From Dolomedes plantarius (taxonomy: Eukaryota; Arthropoda; Arachnida; Araneae; Dolomedidae): 64,000 nucleotides of DNA. This document shows, piece by piece, positions 46,900-57,975 of the stretch. The DNA is taken from assembly GCA_907164885.2 (NCBI GenBank), contig OU015497.1, positions 68,717,480 through 68,781,479 on the forward strand, read 5' to 3'. The notes beneath the pieces were generated by a model. It did no database searches. It saw nothing but the letters and a program-made list of their open reading frames with translations, and was not told where the DNA came from. Positions within the stretch are counted from its first letter, which is position 1, and each line of letters starts with the position of its first letter. The translations under genes and the position numbers were made by a program.

Positions 46900-47030
46900 T
46901 ACAGAGGCTGTTCACACATTTTTTAGACGATGTATATTGTATTCACAACACTAAATTACATAAAATTCTTGTGTTTTAAATGTTCTATTTGACATCCCTT
47001 ATTCTGAACTATCTTTCGACACCGCAATTT

Positions 47031-48056
47031 CTAGGATAATAATGCCTTTTGAAGTGTCAGAAGAGGTATTCTATTCCATTCCTCCTGAACAGCTTTCCAG
47101 AGTCCTGTAAGGGTTTTGGGACGACGTTTGGATAATGCAGATTTTAAAAGTCCGAAAGCACAAAAATCCACAGGTGATACATCGGGAGATTTAGTAGGGA
47201 TAGCAGTGAAGGGTATGGCCTTGATACCATTTTTTTGTTCCATTTCTTTTAGGAAATTTACAGTGGATTTTGATGTGTGACTGCTAGCTTTGTCCTGATG
47301 GAGTCTCACAGATTGATGACACTGTGGGTAAAGCGATGGTATTTCATTCAGAAAAATTGGCGATAAAATATGTTCCTGATAGTATTTGGAGTTAATCTTG
47401 ACATTTTTTTCCACTCTCTTTATTTTTAACTTGCCATTATAAGAAAAACCAGCAACAATCATGAATCCCTTAGAAAAACTTTCTTTCGATTCTTTGAACC
47501 ATGTACTTAAATTTTTTTCTCCCCTTTTATGATAATAAATGACTCTTTTTTTGCAATCAATTAAATACACCCATGAGTCATCTATTGTGACAATTGTTTT
47601 CCATTTTTCTTTGCATAAGTGTTTCTCATATAGAATTCTGCAGCGTGTCCTGCGTTCAGTGGTATGATTTGGAAGAAGACGATGCACATTGCGTTTTTTC
47701 GCTTTCTTAAGATTTAAATCAACGTTTATCATTTTGTTTACAGTGGACACAGAGCATTTTAATGATTTTGCAACTGTCCTTTAACTAGGTGGATTTTCTT
47801 TTAACATTAAACAACGTACCTTTGCAATAGTCGAAGATGTCCGTTTTTTCCATGGATACTTGTTTGGAATTTTTGTCCCACTTGAGGCTCCAATTTGACG
47901 TTTTTTTCCTTTCTTGTTGACGATATTACCTATCGACGCTTTAGATATCACAAAACCATGACTCTCACATCGTTTTTGGATAATGGAGTATGCATATTTC
48001 TCTTCGGAAAGAGCATAAATGTAGCCTTCGAACCACTGCTTTGTTATAAACGCCAT
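47031..48056 (-). pseudogene. mariner-type transposase, DD41D, one premature stop
   Basis: From MAFITKQWFEGYIYALSEEK (ATG at 48056) the protein runs in a single frame to a stop at 47031, interrupted only by one TAA at 47781-47783 between KENPPS and RTVAKSLKCSVSTVNKM. The first part is a helix-turn-helix DNA-binding domain; the second is the catalytic core. Catalytic positions are Asp in TIDDSWVYL, Asp in RLHQDKASSH and Asp in SPVDFCAFG. There are 41 residues between the last two, so the signature is DD41D, which separates it from mariner proper (DD34D) and maT (DD37D). Length is about 340 residues, normal for the superfamily. An alternative upstream Met is 8 codons earlier. The single stop suggests fairly recent inactivation. 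Confidence 0.88.
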
Positions 48057-48129
48057 TTTGAATAAAAACAAAACTTTCAAGCCGCGGACTATAATTTTGA
48101 CTTTTAAAAACGTAGTACAATTGCAATTA

Positions 48130-50429
48130 CAGTCGGTTCTCTGTTTAACGACGCTCTACTTAACGACGATCTCTATTTAAAGACGATATTTCCCGGTCCC
48201 GGTCCCTCCGACGTAAAAAAATTCTATTTAACGACGATTTTGTTTCTATTTAACGACGATTTTGTTTCTATTTAACGACGATTTTTTCTTAAATGATAAA
48301 CTTTTTCTTCAACATTTTATTTACAGGAGGGTTACTTTCTGTGGGTGAGTTTGGTTTCAAAAACAGACCCGGAATTTCCTTTATGTTTGTTGCAATCATA
48401 GACTTGTTGCAGTGGAAAAAACCGGGGGAGGGGGGGGATTACTGTTTCTCGGAAGATCGACATTCTTCCCTGGTGGATCGAATTTCTTAGTGCGGGTGTG
48501 GAATCGCTATATTGTACCTACCATGTTCTCATGTGATTTACGAACTGTCCAAAAGCACCCCTCTCTCACTCCTTCTGGGAAGTACGTGTTCATGTTTAGA
48601 GAATTCATGGTTGTGTGTAGGAGCTCATTCCAGTACGAATACGAGGTGAGCAGAGCAAAATAGCATCAAGGCGAAAGCATCTTACGCTACACGAAAAAGT
48701 GAAAATTATTGAAAACTGGGAAGAAAGTGTTGGAATAACAAAAGTCCAATTCGCAAGACAATTTCATCTACCCGAGTCTACTCTCAAAGGCATTTTAGCA
48801 AGCAAAGAGCAAATTCTTGAAGCAGCACAAAAATTTGGTTTGGGATCCAAATCCAAACGGCAGGAAATTCAATGTGGCCGATCAGAAGAGTTTGAGAAGG
48901 CAGTCCTGAAATGGTTTCATCAAGCAAGAGCATCTAACATTCCAATTTCCGGAGTGATATTTAAAGAAAATGCTATTATTCTGGAAGAAAAGTTTGGAAT
49001 GCAATATTTTCAGGCTTTGGCTGGTTGGCTAACAAAGTTCAAAGAAAGATACGGGCTTGTATTTAAAAGCATATCTGGCGAAAGTGGCTCCGTAGATGAA
49101 AAAATAGTGGATGAATGGAAAATAGTGCTGAAGGGGATATTAGATGGATATGATAAGAACATATTCAGTGCAGATGAGACGGGCCTATTCTACAATATGG
49201 TGCCTAATAAAACCTTAACGTATATGGGCGAAAAGTGTTTTGGTGGAAAACACAGTAAGGAACGATTGACTATTTTACTGTGCACTAATTCGGATGGATC
49301 TGAGAAATTTCCACTACTAGTTATAGGCAAATCAAAGCAACCAAGGTGTTTTAAGAATATCACCTGGAAACCTTGTGAGTACCGCAATAACAATAAAGCG
49401 TGGAAGACATCACAAATTTTTATTGACTGGATTAGAAAATTTGATGCAAAAATGCATCGAGAAAAGAGAAAAGTTTTACTTTTAATCGACCGATGCACTG
49501 CACATACTCCAAATATCCCTGGACTTACAAATTTGAAAATGCATTTCTTACCAGCTAATTGCACTAGCAAGTTGCAGCCATTAGACCTGGGTATCATTCG
49601 CAGTGTGAAAGCATACTACAGAAAGTCTTTAATTAGGAAATTAATAAACAATTCGGCTGACAGTATAAAAATTAGAAAATTTACAATCTTGTAAGCAATG
49701 CACATGATAACATCAGTATGGAAAGAAGTTTCTTCATCCACAATAAAAACTGCTTTCGCGTTGCTGGAATTCACAAAGAACTTGTAGTGGAACTGCAAAA
49801 TACGGATGTAGAAATCAACGAAGATGACATTAACCCTGAAGAATGGAGAAGTCTTGTTGAAGATGAGGATGTTTCAAGTCAAGATTTCTACAATTGTGAT
49901 AAATATGTTTTAACAACAGATTTCAGAAATGTAGAACAAATTTATGAAGATATTGTAAATGAAAGCACAGTGTCAGACGATGAAGGTTAAGTTGAAGACA
50001 CGGAAAACGAGACACTGCCACCGTCTTACACAGATGCAATTTCTGCTCTAGATGTTCTCCGACGCTATATTACATCGAAAATGGAAGGTGACTCATTTAA
50101 CATTTTAGAAAATCTGGAAAAGAGAATAACGAAAACAAGGCGAATGAAGCAATCAACACTTTTTGAATTTTTTAAAACGTAATTTACTGTATTGTTTGTA
50201 CTCTTTTTTTTTCAATGTAATTTAAAATAACTTTTTGTGAATAAAATAATTATGATAATAAAAATAACATTTTTAAACACGCTAATATAGTAAGCAATAT
50301 ATTGACAATCCTAAGCCTGTAAAGTGTGAAGGGAAATGTTATTTTTTCACAAATTCTGTTTAAGGACGATCTCTACTTAAGGACGATTTTTCACGGTCCC
50401 TTGAAAGTCGTTAAACAGAGAACCAACTG
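48130..50429 (+). mobile_element. pogo/Tigger-type DNA transposon, 2300 bp, defective
   Basis: The ends are inverted: CAGTCGGTTCTCTGTTTAAC at 48130 and the reverse complement of GTTAAACAGAGAACCAACTG at 50410-50429. TA lies outside each (48128-48129; 50430-50431). The left end continues with repeated TTAACGACGA-type motifs (six, three of them in 22-bp units at about 48227-48290) and the right end with three, plus a CGGTCCC block at both ends. This layout is typical of Tigger-like elements. The insertion lies in the 5' untranslated part of the DD41D mariner. Confidence 0.92.
48660..50182 (+). pseudogene. pogo/Tigger-type transposase (DDE_1), broken
   Basis: The reading frame begins at an ATA (48660-48662) where relatives have ATG, then ASRRKHLTLHEKVKIIENWE. 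That is the start of a Psq/CENP-B-like helix-turn-helix; a second HTH (about residues 65-130) includes FEKAVLKWFHQARASNIPIS. The DDE_1 core has FSADETGLFYN (first Asp), LLIDRCTAHTPN (second Asp) and SKLQPLDLGIIRS (third Asp, 31 residues after the second). Defects are the lost start codon, a TAA at 49692-49694, a frameshift near 49745 and a TAA at 49988-49990. The C-terminus is acidic and ends KQSTLFEFFKT at 50182. QSTLFEFF fits the PCNA-interacting (PIP box) consensus known from pogo transposase. It would have cut and pasted the element in the nucleus. Confidence 0.92.
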
Positions 50430-50504
50430 TATTTCTTTTGCAGCAAACGATTTTTTATTTCCGCTTACCAAAATCGTCTAAAAAATGTACGAACAGCCTC
50501 TGTG

Positions 50505-50786
50505 TGTGATTTCGGAGATGACAGAAAAATGTTATCACGATACAATACAATAAGAGCAAAATAAAATATTATATTTTTTCAAATAAAATACGGCAACATT
50601 AAAGAAAACATTTTCATGCGTAATCATGGCAGGGTTTATAATTCCTTTTCCATATCGCTGTAAAATATAGAATTATAACATGCTACTTTTATTTATTTTA
50701 GGGGATGGTTGTGATGTGTGTGTGTGTGTGGATGGATTTGGATGGGAGATATCGTTTTAAAAGTTGCAAGTCATACCAATTTCATC
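50505..50786. other. AT-rich spacer with short (GT)n
   Basis: A GTGTGTGTGTGTGTG run lies at about 50715-50731. Otherwise nothing was recognised. Confidence 0.6.
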
Positions 50787-50795
50787 ACTAAATTA

Positions 50796-51138
50796 GATTG
50801 TAGTGTTCCTAATACCATCTGGCCGGAAGTGCCAGATCAGGTCCATGTAGTCCCATAAGGCTAAGTAGTGCGGCTCCGGTTAATAATAGCCCTACAAGTT
50901 CGGAGTCCGTATTGGATAGGTGCCATCACTATTTTGACCAAGCACCCCTAGCGGCAACATCTGGAGGAACGTACCTTCTCCCCCCACTGACATCATAGAA
51001 GGTCTTACCAATCTACGGAATTTACGTGCCCATATCCAGCCTAAGCACCAAGGTATGTAACGGCGTGTGTCGGGATTCGATCCGAGTACCCTCAATACCG
51101 AAAACCGCATGCACTGCAGATAGGCTAACCCTGGCCTT
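50796..51138 (-). mobile_element. tRNA-derived SINE, full length, with target duplication
   Basis: Read on the minus strand from 51138, GGTTAGCCTATCTGCAGTG (A-box region) is followed by ACTCGGATCGAATCCCGACA, which contains the B-box form GGATCGAATCC. A GC-rich body of about 270 bp follows. ACTAAATTA is found immediately on both sides (50787-50795 and 51139-51147), a 9-bp target-site duplication that fixes the limits. The body matches the partial copy at 41335-41485. Confidence 0.85.
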
Positions 51139-51147
51139 ACTAAATTA

Positions 51148-52883
51148 CATGGTTTCATTTAATTAGAAGTAAAAACACAATTCTGACATCTTTTCTATTT
51201 TTCAAATGTCCTGATTATTGTTAAAGCGGTAGTTTTTCTACAATAATATTTTCTTACTAGTGTTTGCTTAAGAAAATCCAAACTGTTATACTCTATTAAA
51301 AATTAAAACCCAAATCTAGAAACTCAGTGGAAATGTTGCTCATGTAATGCCAGTTACCTAATTTTCAAATTCGACCTGCAAGTTATAGAGATTTAGCACT
51401 TCTACCCTAACTTGGTTGTATATAATTTGAAGTGTCACTCTAATGAAGTAGATTATGTTTATTTAAGCTTTGCACATAAATTTGCTTTTCAACATAACTA
51501 CAGATTACTACTAGTACCAGTATATATAACATTCATGCAAGGGATATTATTCCGTATAGATACTTTTCAAGAAAATACAGTTTGCAATACTCACAATACT
51601 AGAAAGTCGACCAGCAATGCAGCTACGTATACTTTAGGCCACATAACGCTAAATAACTTTCGTCTAACATGAACTTGCATAGATTAGCATCAACCTAACT
51701 AACACCACTAACGGCTGCTCGCAAAATTCCTTTCACTTCCTTTCACCTCCTCTCACTTCGTCCATTTAATTTAGCTGCTTGGTATTTATACCAACCGCGT
51801 ATGCCGCAATTGGCATATCTTAAGCGGCTTCTTTAAATTTATTCACCTAAAATTTCTATTATTGTGAATCGAATCTTATGTAAACCTTACAAAGTTAAAT
51901 TGGTTAGAAACATTTGTTAATCTTAATTCACTTAGGGATGCTGTAATGATATATGTTGTTCTAAAAAGTTAACAGAAAACTTATGATATATTCTCTGTGT
52001 CATACATATGTACTATCGAGATGATATTTGTTAAGTTTTACAATAAATATTCCTAAAAGAGTAACTAAGAGATCAAATGTCATGAATATGATGCATTTGA
52101 ACAAAATTTCTAACAAAGAGACAATCGTATTTAAGAGCTGGCTGCTTGTATTGTAATTCTGTGTTTTTTCTTCACTTTTACATTTGTTTTATGACTATTT
52201 ATGAGTAAAACAGGTTTATTGCAGTGGTATAAAGAGAAGATACCATTTGATTTTAGGTATATATGTTTTATGAACGATCAAAATCTATCTCAAGATTTGT
52301 TTTGAGGATTTAAAGATTGATATAGGATTCTTGCGTTTACGTTGTATGATAATAAAAAAAAAATAAGTTCTCTTTAAATGATTATTACACCATGCATACT
52401 TCTAATGGCATTGTTATAACAGGCTTGATAGCATTTTCCTATTTTCTTACAAGAGATAAATATTACCTGCAAACATACATTCATCTCAATTGACTATCAG
52501 CAACACTTAGAAAATTAACCTAAACACTCAAAGCAATTTAGTTATATTTTTTCATACATTTATTTGCCACAGATTTTTTAAATTCATTTATTTACGTAAT
52601 CTTCGTATAATTTATAACCTCGTAGTTTAGCTGAAATTTATGCAATATGTTATGCCTAACTCTTATTTTTTTTAAGTTTATTGGCAGACAGTCAAAGTTA
52701 ACAAAAACGTATCAATATATATATTAAAATATACTATTTACAAAAAGAGTTATATTTGTTGTGAATAATAAAAATGTTTCATAAATTTCTCTCTAACAAT
52801 ATTTATATATTATAGAAAAAATTAATACATTCCTCTGTAAAGACCCTGTTTATATGTACTACACATACATGCACTTTCATTCA
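51148..52883. other. AT-rich sequence, no gene recognised
   Basis: Around 51720-51760 TTTCACTTCC/TTTCACCTCC/TCTCACTTCG forms a tiny 10-11 bp repeat. No coding signal was found. Confidence 0.5.
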
Positions 52884-53310
52884 TAAGTATGCCTATTAGA
52901 CCAAGCTATGCTTGAATGCAATCTGTTGCCTTCATGTGTATTTATTTGTATGATTTTAGAGCAGAAAGTTGTAATTTAATGTTTTTTCATACGTTCTTTT
53001 GTGTGAAATATTACAAAATATATTATTTATATACTTAAATCCTTATATTGAATTATAATTAGTATTAATAACTATGCCTATTATATAGGCATGAATGATA
53101 ATTAGCATTAATAACTATGCCTATATATAGGCATTAATAACTATGCCTTTAAGATCAATCTATGCTTGAATGTAATCTTTTGCCTTCTTGTGTATTCATT
53201 TGTATGATTTTAGGACAGAAAGTTTTAATTTAATGTTTTTGTATACGTTCTTTTGTGTGAAATATTACAAAAAATATTATTTTTATACTTAAAGCCTTAC
53301 ATTGAATAAT
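52884..53310 (+). repeat. tandem duplication, about 256-bp period, with ATGCCTAT palindromes at the junction
   Basis: CTATGCTTGAATG(C/T)AATCT, ATTTGTATGATTTTAG and GTTCTTTTGTGTGAAATATT occur in the first copy (about 52906-53030) and in the same order in the second (about 53160-53280). Between them, AACTATGCCTAT(TA)ATAGGCAT units recur three times as short palindromes. Confidence 0.85.
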
Positions 53311-54236
53311 ACATTTTTTATACAATTCACAACAATAAAAAATAATAGTTTTGTATCAGATACTATATTCTACTTGATCCAGTAACTATGTATATCCTTG
53401 GAAAAGTCTTTTTTATGTCTGCCATTAGTATATGGTTTCAAACTATCAACAAATTTACGACCACACCCAAGAAAACTTTTCTTTTGAAGTCTAAATTTTC
53501 GGTGTTCCTCCACCGTAAATATCTGTAGTGTCATTTACCCAAGACATGAAACATACAACTTTAATAACACCATTTCTCAGAAGTCTAATTAAGACTGATT
53601 CCGGTGGTATATGCCATGCCCTCCGGGAATGAAAATCCATAAAAACCTATTCCCATCACTCAGCTTCATGATAATGAAAAAGTAATTTTAAATGTTCGTA
53701 GTTCTTTTTGTGTGATTTTTTTTAATCTCGTGCATTTGTAGACAAGATGGATTTATTGCTTTTAATTGAAAAAATAATGTAGATTATTTTTATCTGGTAA
53801 CTATACCCATGAAGACAAAAACAACTATGCATACGTCACCCGTATAAATTCTTTTATGTTTGAATAGTTTTATGCAAGAAATATCACTTAACGTAATTTG
53901 ATCTTAAGTATATTTCAAATAGCATAAAATTATAAAAACTCATTTATATTTTTGCTCATTTTTTTAAAACTTTTGTCTTCTGTAAATTTCTTATAAACAG
54001 TTTTGTAAATTAGAAAAATCATTACTAATATTTTATCCCATTTATTATTTTTTGCTTTGAGTTAAGTTCCTATTATCTCTTTATAAATAAGAATAAGCTA
54101 ATAGTATGTTAACCATTCTTTAATTTTAGCATTTTTGAACATGTTTTTCTAATTAATGTATTTTTTGTAAAATGATTTTCTTTGTTAAATTACCAAGTAA
54201 CACATGGTAAAAAATGAACATGCAAATTTCACAGAA
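53311..54236. other. AT-rich sequence, no gene recognised
   Basis: No feature recognised. Confidence 0.5.
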
Positions 54237-54706
54237 GAAACTAGTTTGTAAAATTTTGAATATCGATATAATTCATGTACCATAAAACATTGCAAGAAAC
54301 ATACTGACTTTAACTTATCATTTTGAATTATTCATATTGATTGACTGTATTAGCATTGAGTGAATATATTAGCTTTGATTATAGTATTTAGAGTGGTTAT
54401 ATTAGCAAGGATTATATTAGTAGTTTTCCGACATGCTTGATAGTTAGTATTTATTTCCACTGTGATCTAGTGAAACTAGTTTGTAAAATTTTGATTATCG
54501 ATATAATTCATGTACCATAAAACATTGAAATAAACATACTGACTTTAACTTATCATTTTGAATTATTCATATTGATTGACTGTATTAGCATTGAGTGAGT
54601 ATATTAGCTTTGATTATAGTATTTAGAATGGTTATATTAGCAAGGATTATATTAGTAGTTTTCCAACATGCTTGATAGTTAGTATTTATTTCCACTGTGA
54701 TCTTAC
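54237..54706 (+). repeat. two-copy tandem duplication, 235-bp period
   Basis: Copy 1 (54237-54471) and copy 2 (54472-54706) both start GAAACTAGTTTGTAAAATTT and end CCACTGTGATCT. They differ at only a handful of positions, so this is a recent duplication. There is no coding frame and no TIR at the edges. Confidence 0.93.
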
Positions 54707-55035
54707 TTTGTAGCTATTAAGTTCACACTCGCAGGCAATATTTGATTAAGCACCAGAATTTCTGACACTCTTTAAAATTTTAAATCTAAGAAGGAATTTC
54801 GAAATTGATTAAAACAATAACGTAATTATTTAATTACATATATTAATACAGTTTGCTAAAAGTGTCATTTCATAACTTCTTTTATAAGAACAAAATATTT
54901 ATGCTATGAAGTGAACCATGAGTCATTTTATGAAACCGAAACTATGCTCTTATTTCAAATACTACTGTCACGTTGAAAAATTGTATAAAGCATATAAAAA
55001 AAAGATTTTATCTTTATTCGGAGAATTAATATGCA
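54707..55035. other. AT-rich sequence, no gene recognised
   Basis: No feature recognised. Confidence 0.5.
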
Positions 55036-55058
55036 TAAATAAATAAATAAATAAATAA

Positions 55059-55114
<56 letters not shown>
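55036..55114. repeat. (AAAT)n-(AT)n compound array
   Basis: About seven AAAT units are followed by about 50 bp of AT. Confidence 0.97.
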
Positions 55115-55117
<3 letters not shown>

Positions 55118-56125
55118 TGTAGCAATCGGAATTTGGCTCAAGGGTAATGTATAACGAAAAAAATTAATTGCGTCAATGAAAATTTATAAAATAACACTGA
55201 TTTAGAACTTTGACTTAATTTTTATTTATATGACTGTGTTATTTTAGCAGAAAAACACTATCAAAATAGCCCCAAAAATACATCAAATTCGGTGCAATGT
55301 TTAGAATATTTGTAATTGGTTATTTCTTCATATTACGTTTCCTTCGGAAAATAAATTTTAAAATACGGAGATTGAAGAACATTCGTTATTACTGATTCTT
55401 GTTGTATTTACAATATTTAGAGACTGAAATATGTAAAGTTCTAAATAATAATGTTGAATTATTTTCCCCATTGAGTTTACGATGAAGAAAATAGAGTTTT
55501 ATAGTAATGGTGCTTATTAAAATGCAAATATCTTATATTAGCGTACTGCCATGTAATCATGATTTCTGAAAATGTAAAATTTATCTATACAACAATCCTA
55601 AAAGTTTTTGAATTATTATTATAGTTTATAATATTCATATTGTAATATAATATCTCAAAAATTGAATTATATAAAATATACAGCATTATAACAAACGGGA
55701 AGCATATTATATCTTACATACTATTAACTCTGCTGTGAGTTTTGTTACTGAATCTTTCACCAAAATTTTCACCAAAACTTTCGGCTCCTATTTTGATGTC
55801 ATTGAAATAGCACTTCGTTTTTAAAACACACCATAAAGCCTTCCATAAATCGCTGGGTTTTGCACTTGCAATATTTCAACATATCGCAGCTAAGTATTTT
55901 AACGTCATGGCCACGTGTGTAATTTATTTATACTTTGAAGAAAAATTTCTTTCTTCTACGTGCGGATATTGAATGTTATTATTTTTTTATGTCGGTGCTT
56001 TCAGCGAGAAAATATATAGGACTTCGAAGAATTGCATGAAATTTGTTTCCACCGAAATGGAGTTAATAGAAATGCGTGTATATTAGAAATATGTGTGAAT
56101 GTGTCAAAATGTTTTTTTTTACAGC

Positions 56126-56130
<5 letters not shown>
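55115..56130. other. AT-rich sequence, no gene recognised
   Basis: No feature recognised. Confidence 0.5.

Positions 56131-56170
<40 letters not shown>
56131..56170. repeat. (TA)n array, 40 bp
   Basis: Dinucleotide run. Confidence 0.97.
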
Positions 56171-56173
<3 letters not shown>

Positions 56174-56634
56174 TTTTTCACGACTTGCATAGAAATCATT
56201 ATTATTTTATTTTTCATTCCGTTTCTTCTTCAGTGCATTCGGAAGAAACCTTGATATATGAAAGACTATTTCAGAAGCAACGATAAATTGGATATAATGT
56301 AAAAAAAATTCTATTTATATCATGCTGGACATACATTGGTGTTTATAATTCTCCTATGAAATATTTCTAAATTGTATAGTGTATAACTCCAAATATCTGG
56401 GAACATGTTTTCCAATTACTTTTAAAATAAAATGGTAAAAAAGGGAAATTTTAACTTATATAAAAGTCGATTCTAACGGTGGGCGTGCCTCATTCGCAGC
56501 TAAAATTAATGTATCCTACCCTTGTTATAATTTTTTAAATATCAAATTCATGTTATTTTTTTCCATCATTCCTGCGAAATTGTCAGTTATCTCATGACTT
56601 ACAACTCTCAACCTTTGACTATCGGTAAAATATA
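56171..56634. other. AT-rich sequence, no gene recognised
   Basis: No feature recognised. Confidence 0.5.
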
Positions 56635-56715
56635 AAGTGTCCCACTGCGGATCTGTCAAATCGTTTACCTCTCTTACCGTTCATCCCAGGTTCAAAACCT
56701 GGACGACTTTTATTT
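56635..56715 (+). other. tRNA-like sequence (decayed SINE head or tRNA relic)
   Basis: CCAGGTTCAAAACCTGG forms a perfect 5-bp T-arm with a 7-base loop containing the B-box core GGTTCAAAACC. It is followed by ACGAC and a T run like a polymerase III terminator. The upstream part (CACTGCGGATCTG...) is only vaguely A-box-like, and the acceptor stem pairs at about 4 of 7 positions, so a functional tRNA is unlikely. Confidence 0.45.
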
Positions 56716-57924
56716 TTTTATATTATTATTATTAATATTATTGAATTTTATCCTTTTTAAACTTTCTTTGTTCACTTCACTTTATTTCTCTATTAACTGC
56801 ATTTTTGTTTTTAAATTAATTTTTACTCAAAAGGATGTAATTTAATACTTTTTATTGTGCTAAATGTTATTTGATGACAATTGTTACTCAATTACTGGGG
56901 ATAAATTTTTTGACCTTGAAGCTCCAACAACTTTATATTCATTCATACTTGATACTAAATATCTCTTACTTCAAGTACACTACACTGCATTTAAAGGGGA
57001 TTCCTGAAAAAACACTACAAGTTTTCCGAAATATAGGTAGGATATTGAGTATTGTAACCCGCTCCCACGGATTAAAAAAAAAATAGTTTACTGTAAAAAT
57101 AAAAGGCCGTCATTTCACGATCCTCAATCATAAAGCACGATACGTCAAAAAACCGTATTATTAAAACACAATTACTACAGTTTATGTAATCTGTGTGTGT
57201 AATCCAAAAGTGACGGATTTCGTGCGTATTCATAATTTAAAATTAAATAAAAAGTTTTAAAAAATTCTATTCGACTTGCAAGTTTTGACACTTAAATTAC
57301 ATTGCTCAGTTTATTAATTTCCAGGAGATGGGTTGCAGTTCCGCTCTTCCCTTTCGTGACTGTGAGACTGTGTTCCATCAAACTCTAGGTTTTTTTTTTT
57401 CGGGTTACGAGAACACATAGCATTTTAAGAATGCTTGCAATTTCAAGAATGTCTGCGACTTCAGACAGAATTCCAGTTCCATAATTTTCAAAATTCCAGA
57501 TTACATATTCAAACCTGGCAAAACCATTACATTGACCGAGTAATAAATAATTTTGATATATGACGATTGCAGTAGTTTCTAGTGCCGTGATATTAACGGC
57601 TTTACCGTAAAAATGATCATTTATTGAGGAAAAAATGGTCACTTTTTAGCCACTTTATATCGGAGGAATATTTTTCCATGTAATTCAAGTTTTGAAATAA
57701 TAAGTACCATGAGAAATACTGCATATTTTTTTATCTAACTTTGGAACATAAATGCTTTCCAATTGAAATTCTGATGGGAATTAATGTTAAATGGCATACA
57801 AAAAGAAGTATTTTTAAGTTAAGGTTTATTCCCTGACAAATTTACGGTATAAAAAAGTGACTCGCCCCTTTGATGAGTAAAGATAATTTGTCTAATACCA
57901 CGAGAAAAACTGCGAAACATGCTG

Positions 57925-57928
<4 letters not shown>
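56716..57928. other. AT-rich sequence, no gene recognised
   Basis: Short frames without motifs. Confidence 0.5.

Positions 57929-57973
<45 letters not shown>
57929..57973. repeat. (TA)n array, about 45 bp
   Basis: Dinucleotide run. Confidence 0.97.

Positions 57974-57975
<2 letters not shown>

Larger units (their letters stand above)
46902..50502 (-). mobile_element. mariner-type (DD41D) element interrupted by a pogo element
   Basis: The inverted ends are 30 bp with two differences (46902-46931 and 50473-50502). Both begin CAGAGGCTGTTC and finish ACATTTTTTAGACGAT. TA precedes the left end; TG follows the right end where TA is expected, perhaps a later mutation. Between the right end and the start of the transposase sits a complete pogo-type element (48130-50429) flanked by TA. 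Without it the mariner would be about 1.3 kb, the normal length. The order of events, mariner first and pogo second, is therefore fixed by the sequence. Confidence 0.9.

Noticed and set aside
49190..49597. 135-codon minus-strand frame
   Set aside because: It is a shadow of the pogo-type transposase on the plus strand.
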